64,000 nucleotides of DNA, taken from assembly GCF_008386585.1 (NCBI RefSeq), contig NZ_VUOB01000014.1:20478-84477 (forward strand), read 5' to 3'. Positions 58,789 to 64,000 of this stretch are shown one piece after another. The translations under genes were made by a program, and so were the position numbers. Numbering within the stretch: the first letter of the stretch is position 1; every line of letters begins with the position of its first letter. The DNA comes from Solihabitans fulvus (GTDB lineage Bacteria > Actinomycetota > Actinomycetes > Mycobacteriales > Pseudonocardiaceae). The notes under the pieces are model-generated. The model saw only the letters and a list, made by a program, of their open reading frames with translations, did no database searches and was not told the DNA's origin.

Positions 58789-60519
58789 CTAGTGGGCGAC
58801 GGGGTGCCGCTCCCGCCAGGCGCTGGTGATCGGCAGCCTGCGGTCCCGGCCGAACGCCTTGAACGTGATCTTCGTGCCCGGCGGGTACTGCCGACGCTTG
58901 TACTCCGCCCTGTCGACCATCCGCAGCACCCGGTCGACCAGCTCGGCGTCGAAGCCCGCGGCGATCAGGTCCGCGTAACCCCGGTCGCCCTCGACGTAGT
59001 CGTCCAGGACGGCGTCGAGCACCTCGTAGTCCGGCAGCGAGTCGCTGTCCAGCTGGTCGGGCCGCAGCTCGGCCGACGGCGGCTTGGTGATCGAGTTCTC
59101 CGGGATCGGCGGCACCTCGCCGCGCTTCTCGGCCTCGGCGTTGCGCCACTTCGCCAGCTCCCACACCAGCGTCTTGGGCACGTCCTTGATCGGCGCGAAC
59201 CCGCCGACCGCGTCGCCGTAGATGGTCGAGTAGCCCACCGCGAGCTCGGTCTTGTTGCCGGTCGCCAGCACCAGGTGCCCGTGCTGGTTGGACAGCGCCA
59301 TCAGCGTCACGCCCCGGCACCGTGCCTGCACGTTCTCCTCGGCGAGGCCGGTCAGCCCGAGCTGGTCGACGAACACCCGCACCATGTCCCCGATCGGCTG
59401 CACCTGGAAGTGCGCGCCGATCCGCGAGGCCAGGTCGGCCGCGTCGGACCTGGAGTGCTCCGACGAGTACGCCGAGGGCATCGACACGCCGTACACCGCG
59501 TCGCCGCCGAGCGCGTCCGCCGCGATCGCCGCGACCACCGCGGAGTCGATTCCGCCGGAGAACCCGAACACCACCGACTCGAACCCGTTCTTGCGCACGT
59601 AGTCGCGTAGGCCGACGACCAGCGCGGACCACACCTCGGCCTGGTCGGGCAGCGGCTCGGCGGCCGGGGGAGTCGGCAGCGCCTGGTAGGGCTCAAGCGG
59701 CGACTCCGTCAGCGTCCGCCTGGTCACGGTGAACTCGCCGACCAGGCCCGCGGTCCGCGCCGCCCCGCCAGGCAGGTCGAGGTCGAGGACCGTGAGGTGC
59801 TCCACGAACTGAGGCGCCCTGGTCAGCAGCGCGCCGTCCTGGCCGATCACCATCGAGTCACCGTCGAAGACCAGCTCGTCCTGCCCGCCGATCTGGTTCA
59901 CATACGCCAGCGGCGCGCCGGCCTCGGCGGCCCTGCGGGCCAGCAGCGGCAGCCGCACGTCGTCCTTGTTGCGCTCGTACGGGGAGGCGTTGGGCGACAC
60001 GATCAGGTCGACGCCGGCCGCGCCGAGCGCCGAGATCGGGCCGCCGTCCTGCCAGATGTCCTCGCAGATCACCATGCCGACCTCGAGCCCGTGCACCCGC
60101 AGCACGTCCAGCGACGCGCCGGGCCGGAAGTAGCGCTGCTCGTCGAACACGCCGTAGTTGGGCAGGTGGTGCTTGTACTGCCGCGCCACCACCGTCCCCC
60201 GGTACAGCACGGCGGCGGCGTTGCGCGCGCCGACCTCGTCCCGGTCCAGGTAGCCGACGTAGACCGGGAGGTCCCCGCAGCCCGCGTCGGCCAGCCGACC
60301 CGCCAGCGACTCCACCGCGTGCCGCGCGGCCTCCGCGAAGGACTCCCGCAGCGCGAGGTCCTCGACCGGGTAGCCGGTGAGCACCATCTCGGGGAACACC
60401 GCGAGGTGCGCGCCGGCCTCGACGGCCTTGCGGGTCCATTCGACGACCAGGTCGGCGTTGCCGTCCAGATCGCCGACACAGGGATTGACCTGGGCGAGGG
60501 CGAGGCGCAGCTGAGGCAT
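58789..60519 (-). CDS. nadE: Glutamine-dependent NAD(+) synthetase
   Basis: A 576-residue fusion of a nitrilase-like glutaminase and an NAD synthetase. The glutaminase triad is Glu44 (VFPEMVLTGY), Lys in KHHLPNYGVFDE and Cys in VICEDIW; the synthetase P-loop is GFSGGIDSAVVAAIAADALGG, with TGNKTELAVGYSTIYGD. It makes NAD from nicotinic acid adenine dinucleotide with glutamine as ammonia source. ATG 60519 (MPQLRLALAQ) is chosen from family alignment; an ATG at 60537 would add six residues. The 89-bp duplication lies immediately upstream. Confidence 0.96.
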   Translation of the reverse strand: MPQLRLALAQVNPCVGDLDGNADLVVEWTRKAVEAGAHLAVFPEMVLTGYPVEDLALRESFAEAARHAVESLAGRLADAGCGDLPVYVGYLDRDEVGARNAAAVLYRGTVVARQYKHHLPNYGVFDEQRYFRPGASLDVLRVHGLEVGMVICEDIWQDGGPISALGAAGVDLIVSPNASPYERNKDDVRLPLLARRAAEAGAPLAYVNQIGGQDELVFDGDSMVIGQDGALLTRAPQFVEHLTVLDLDLPGGAARTAGLVGEFTVTRRTLTESPLEPYQALPTPPAAEPLPDQAEVWSALVVGLRDYVRKNGFESVVFGFSGGIDSAVVAAIAADALGGDAVYGVSMPSAYSSEHSRSDAADLASRIGAHFQVQPIGDMVRVFVDQLGLTGLAEENVQARCRGVTLMALSNQHGHLVLATGNKTELAVGYSTIYGDAVGGFAPIKDVPKTLVWELAKWRNAEAEKRGEVPPIPENSITKPPSAELRPDQLDSDSLPDYEVLDAVLDDYVEGDRGYADLIAAGFDAELVDRVLRMVDRAEYKRRQYPPGTKITFKAFGRDRRLPITSAWRERHPVAH

Positions 60520-60550
60520 GCGCACATCATCGTCCATCCAGTCCAATCGC

Positions 60551-60728
60551 GGGCACTCCTGTGTGCGACGAGTCAGGGCAATCACGGGCCGCCGGACGTG
60601 GCATGGCTGACCGGTCTCGTACACCCGGGATGGCACGGCGGGCACTCCTGTGGGCGACGAGTCAGGGCAATTGCGGGACACCGCACGTGGCATGGCTGAC
60701 CGGTCTCGTACACCCGGGATGGCACGAT
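60551..60728. repeat. Two-copy 89-bp tandem duplication in a divergent promoter region
   Basis: GGGCACTCCTGTG begins at 60551 and again at 60640, and the copies (60551-60639, 60640-60728) match nearly throughout, differing at a handful of positions clustered in the middle. Both contain GGTCTCGTACACCCGGGATGG. The array fills the gap between nadE and the divergent lipoprotein hydrolase gene, with 6 bp left before the latter's start. Confidence 0.92.
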
Positions 60729-60734
60729 CGTGTC

Positions 60735-62330
60735 GTGGTCGACCCCCGCCGCCCGGTCACCGGGCTCCTCCTGTTCGCCGGCGCCGCGCTCCTGGTGGCC
60801 GCCTCCGCCTGCACCTCGACGGTGCCGGGGAGTGCCGCTCCCGGCGTCCGAGTCGAGCAACGGGGGCCGGCCGGCGCGGTCCCCGCCGGGCTGGAGCAGT
60901 TCTACGGCCAGCCGCTGAGCTGGGGCGACTGCAAGCCGTACGCGACCACCGGCGACAGCAGGACGGCGTTCGGCAGGTCCGGCATCGAGTGCGCGAACCT
61001 CACGGTGCCGCTGGACTACACCAAGCCGACCGGCCGGTCGATCAAGCTGGGCCTGCTCCGCGGCAAGGCGACCGACCAGGGCCAGCGGGTCGGCTCGCTG
61101 GTGATCAACCCCGGCGGTCCCGGCGGCTCCGGCATGACCGCGGCGGCCGGGCTGATCAGCCAGACCAGGGGCAGCGAGCTGGGCAGGCGCTTCGACCTGG
61201 TCGGCTTCGACCCGCGCGGCGTCGGCGCGAGCGAGCCGCAGCTGCGGTGCCTGTCCAACGCGGAACGGGACGCGCAGCGGCTGGAGGACGACACCGACAC
61301 CTCGCCGGCCGGCATCGCCAAGGTGGAGAAGGAGAACAAGGACTACGCCGACAAGTGCGCCTCGGCTGTCGGCGCCGACGTGCTGGCCAACGTCGGCACC
61401 CGCGAGGTCGCCAAGGACATGGACGTGCTGCGGTCCGCGCTGGGCGACGCGAAGCTCAGCTACCTCGGCTACTCCTACGGCACCAGGATCGGCACCGAGT
61501 ACGCCGAGGCGTTCCCCGGCAGCGTGCGCGCGCTGGTGCTCGACGGCGCGGTCGACCCGACGCAGAGCGCGATGGACGAGGTCGTGTCGCAGGCCGCCGG
61601 CTTCCAGAAGGCGTTCGACGTGTTCTCGGCGTGGTGCGCGCAGCGCAAGGACTGCGCGCTCGGCTCGTACCCGGCCAAGGCGACCGCCGCGTTCCGGGAC
61701 CTGGTGCTGCCGCTGATCAACCGGCCCGTCACGGTCGGGGACCGCAAGCTGTCCTACTCCGACGCGACGACGGCTGCGATCCAAGCGCTGTACTCCGACC
61801 AGCTGTGGGAACCCCTGAACACGGGCCTGAACGAGCTGCGCAACGGCAAGGGCGGCACGCTGATGGCGCTGGCGGACAACTACTTCGACCGGGACAACAA
61901 GGGCCAGTACTCGACGATCACCGACGTGTTCAACGCCGTGCACTGCCTCGACGACCAGCGGGTCACGGACAAGAACGCGCTGCTGGAGACGCAGCGCCGG
62001 TACCAGCAGGCCGCGCCGTTCCTCGACGACGGCCAGCCGCCGGGCGCGGCGCTGGACTCCTGCGCGTTCTGGCCGGTGCCGCCGACCGAGGCCCCGCACA
62101 CGCCCAACGCCGACGGGGTGCCGCCGGTGCTGGTGGTCTCCACCACCAACGACCCGGCGACGCCCTACCAGGCCGGCGTGAACCTGGCCAACGCCCTGCG
62201 CGGCGGGCTGCTCACCTTCGAGGGCACCCAGCACACCGCGTTCCTGCAAGGCAACAAGTGCGTCGACGACGCGGGCACCAAGTACCTGGTGAGCCTCCAG
62301 CTACCGCCCGCCGGCACCCGCTGCAAGTGA
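60735..62330 (+). CDS. Lipoprotein alpha/beta hydrolase, TAP/Hip1-like peptidase
   Basis: A 531-residue exported hydrolase. A lipobox VAASAC (about residues 24-29) ends a lipoprotein signal, so it should be lipid-anchored. The fold has [11 protein letters not shown] (oxyanion hole), the nucleophile Ser in [11 protein letters not shown], and late Asp/His in STTNDPATP and GTQHTAF; TAP_C-like domain with a Cys-rich cap. It resembles the tripeptidyl aminopeptidase group and mycobacterial Rv2224c (Hip1/CaeA), which lies next to panB there. GTG 60735 is used. The 3' end overlaps the convergent MFS gene by 30 bp. Confidence 0.9.
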   Translation: MVDPRRPVTGLLLFAGAALLVAASACTSTVPGSAAPGVRVEQRGPAGAVPAGLEQFYGQPLSWGDCKPYATTGDSRTAFGRSGIECANLTVPLDYTKPTGRSIKLGLLRGKATDQGQRVGSLVINPGGPGGSGMTAAAGLISQTRGSELGRRFDLVGFDPRGVGASEPQLRCLSNAERDAQRLEDDTDTSPAGIAKVEKENKDYADKCASAVGADVLANVGTREVAKDMDVLRSALGDAKLSYLGYSYGTRIGTEYAEAFPGSVRALVLDGAVDPTQSAMDEVVSQAAGFQKAFDVFSAWCAQRKDCALGSYPAKATAAFRDLVLPLINRPVTVGDRKLSYSDATTAAIQALYSDQLWEPLNTGLNELRNGKGGTLMALADNYFDRDNKGQYSTITDVFNAVHCLDDQRVTDKNALLETQRRYQQAAPFLDDGQPPGAALDSCAFWPVPPTEAPHTPNADGVPPVLVVSTTNDPATPYQAGVNLANALRGGLLTFEGTQHTAFLQGNKCVDDAGTKYLVSLQLPPAGTRCK

Positions 62331-63923
62331 GGTCGAGCGGTCGGGCAGCAGCAGCGCGATCGCGGCGCCGACCACACAGATCACGGCGGTGGCCAGGAAG
62401 ATCTCGTGGTACTCGGTGAGCAGGGCCTGGTCCAGCGCGTGCCGGTAGTCGGTGAGCCGCTGCCGGAACTCCTGTTCGGACACCCCGAACGGCAGCGGCG
62501 TGTCCAGCGTGGCGGTCAGCGACCGGAACCGGTGCAGGCCCCACGCGGACAACGCGGCGACGCCGAGCAGCATCCCCGTCATCCGCGCCACCACCACCGA
62601 CGCGGAGGCGACTCCGTGCGACGCGGCCGGCACCACCCGCAGGACCGCGGCCGACACCGGCGCGATGACCAGGCCGAGGCCGATCCCGGCGAGCACGAGA
62701 TCCGTGTCCAGCCTGGGCAGTGACACGGGACCGAGCAGGTGCCGCGAGGTCAGCAGGTCCACCGGCCACCGCGAGATCAGCAGGTAACCGCCCGCCGCCA
62801 ACAGCAGGCCCACCGCGGCGACCGACCGGTCGCCGAACCGCGCCGCGAGCACCCCGCCGAGCAGCGCCCCGACCGGCAGCGCGACCAGGAACCTGGTCAG
62901 CAGCAGGGCCGCGCCTGCGGAGTCCTTGCCGAGCAGGGACTGCGCGAACAGCTCGACGTCGACCAGCGTCACCATCAGCGCGGCCCCGGCGGCCAGGCTC
63001 GCGCCGAGGGTGGCCAGGAACGGCCGCATCCGCACGCCGGCCGGGTCGATCAGCCGCACCGAGGACCGCCGCTCCCACAGCGCGAAGCCGACCAGCAACA
63101 GCACCGCCCCGGCCAGCGCGGGCAGGCCCCAGGCCGGCAGCACCGCGTGCTCGGGATCGGGGTTGTAGACCGCCACCACCAGCACGGCCAGCGCCGCGGC
63201 CAGCAGCGCTCCGCCGACCACGTCGACCCGCGTGCCCGCCGTTCGTGCGGTCGCCCTGCCGCCCGGCACGGTCAGCTGCACGACCACCATGGCCAGCAAC
63301 GCGAGCGGCACGTTCACCCAGAACACGCCGCGCCAGCCCTGCCCGTCGAACCAACTCGCGCACAGCGCGGCCAGCCACACCCCGTACAGCGGCCCGAGAA
63401 CGCTGCCGAGTTCCTGTGCCGCGCCGACGATCCCCAACACCGCGGAGCGGCGGCGCTCCGCCCACAGGTCGCCGACCAGCGCCATCGTCACCGGCAGCAG
63501 CGCGCCGCCCGCGACGCCCTGCACCACCCGGCCGGTGACCAGCAGCGGGAGGTCGCCAGCGAGGGCGGTGACGGCCGACCCGATCGCGAACCCGGCCAGG
63601 CAGCCGTGCAGCACGATCCGGCGGCCGAACCGGTCGGACAGCTGCCCGAGCAGCGGCATCGCGGCGACGTAGCCGAGCAGGTACCCGGTGACGACCGGCG
63701 TGGCCCGTTCGAGGTGGTTCACCGGCACGTCGAGGTCCCGCACCATGTCCAGCAGGATGCCGACGACGACGTAGGCGTCCAGGGCCGCGAGCAGCACGGC
63801 CAGCCCGCCGGAGCCGATGGCCAGCGACCGCCTGCCCCTAGTGCGGTGTCCAGAAGCGTTCGCCGGGTCCTTCCGAGCCCAGATCGCGCCTCGCGGCGTT
63901 GCCGCCGCGTCCCCATCCAACAC
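62301..63923 (-). CDS. MFS multidrug efflux transporter (DHA2/EmrB-like)
   Basis: A 14-helix drug:proton antiporter. Helix 1 starts [24 protein letters not shown]; motif A is [13 protein letters not shown], and motif C is [20 protein letters not shown]. It has a long acidic-to-basic C-terminus and a large extracytoplasmic loop before helix 14. The start is unclear: GTG 63923 lies inside an 18-bp hairpin, and the frame is open to the window edge (63998), so the true 5' end might extend past the window. No adjacent TetR-type regulator is visible on this side. It overlaps the hydrolase gene 3' to 3'. Confidence 0.88.
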   Translation of the reverse strand: MLDGDAAATPRGAIWARKDPANASGHRTRGRRSLAIGSGGLAVLLAALDAYVVVGILLDMVRDLDVPVNHLERATPVVTGYLLGYVAAMPLLGQLSDRFGRRIVLHGCLAGFAIGSAVTALAGDLPLLVTGRVVQGVAGGALLPVTMALVGDLWAERRRSAVLGIVGAAQELGSVLGPLYGVWLAALCASWFDGQGWRGVFWVNVPLALLAMVVVQLTVPGGRATARTAGTRVDVVGGALLAAALAVLVVAVYNPDPEHAVLPAWGLPALAGAVLLLVGFALWERRSSVRLIDPAGVRMRPFLATLGASLAAGAALMVTLVDVELFAQSLLGKDSAGAALLLTRFLVALPVGALLGGVLAARFGDRSVAAVGLLLAAGGYLLISRWPVDLLTSRHLLGPVSLPRLDTDLVLAGIGLGLVIAPVSAAVLRVVPAASHGVASASVVVARMTGMLLGVAALSAWGLHRFRSLTATLDTPLPFGVSEQEFRQRLTDYRHALDQALLTEYHEIFLATAVICVVGAAIALLLPDRSTSLAAGAGGR

Positions 63924-63943
63924 CGGGATGGGGACGCGGCGGC
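63901..63943. other. Perfect 18-bp hairpin at the MFS gene 5' end
   Basis: Arms 63901-63918 and 63926-63943 are exact complements with a 7-nt loop. It could be the terminator of a gene beyond the window or an attenuator over the MFS start. No coding is seen between it and the window edge. Confidence 0.7.
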
Positions 63944-64000
63944 GCCTTGCGGGGCACAATCTGGGTCCCGGAAGGCCACCGACAACGTTCCCGGACACCG

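Overview
The window is high-GC actinobacterial DNA with GTG/ATG starts, many 4-nt stop/start overlaps, F420- and cobalamin-related genes, and an order of housekeeping genes close to that of mycobacteria. The gene set fits Pseudonocardiales (Saccharothrix/Lentzea/Actinokineospora-like). No species can be fixed from sequence alone. The background is chromosomal, with several accessory insertions.

Layout. 0-17 kb: the 3' end of an AdnB-type helicase-nuclease gene, two unknown proteins, a DoxX-like protein, an M20 dipeptidase, a TrkA-N potassium channel, a membrane protein, a histidine kinase/response regulator pair, an 86-bp tandem repeat, two paralogous HExxH metallopeptidases, a DUF2207 protein, a catalytic plus non-catalytic M16 peptidase pair and nudC. 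17-30 kb is an accessory, conflict-related stretch: a small unknown protein behind an inverted repeat, a deaminase-fold toxin with its Imm10-type immunity gene, a secreted M14 carboxypeptidase, an ECF sigma factor with a coupled membrane protein, and a Wadjet/TIGR02677-TIGR02678-TIGR02680 operon (jetA-jetB-jetC) with no recognisable jetD.

30-39 kb: cobD, SURF1, a low-molecular-weight tyrosine phosphatase, cobC, Nif3-like, zinc-ribbon and RNase H/phosphatase genes (mycobacterial Rv2228c-Rv2236c neighbourhood), then a cytochrome P450, the RNase P RNA (rnpB) and a conserved protein of uncertain function. 39-48 kb: a 172-bp MITE-like element inserted exactly at the stop codon of a ribbon-helix-helix-like gene, then a divergent type IV secretion-like operon (two small membrane proteins, VirB4-like ATPase, VirB6-like membrane protein, VirB8-like protein, transglycosylase-NlpC/P60 hydrolase, one unknown). 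No relaxase, coupling protein or integrase is present in the window.

48-64 kb: an RNB ribonuclease, F420:NADPH oxidoreductase, a BtuF-like metal receptor, proline iminopeptidase, a glutathionyl-hydroquinone-reductase-like enzyme, panB, lysX, a secreted trypsin-like protease, nadE, an 89-bp tandem duplication, a Hip1/TAP-like lipoprotein hydrolase and an MFS transporter running to the window edge. Most convergent gene ends carry GC-rich hairpins. A 13-bp palindrome (GTCCAC-W-GTGGAC) recurs inside coding genes far more often than base composition predicts.
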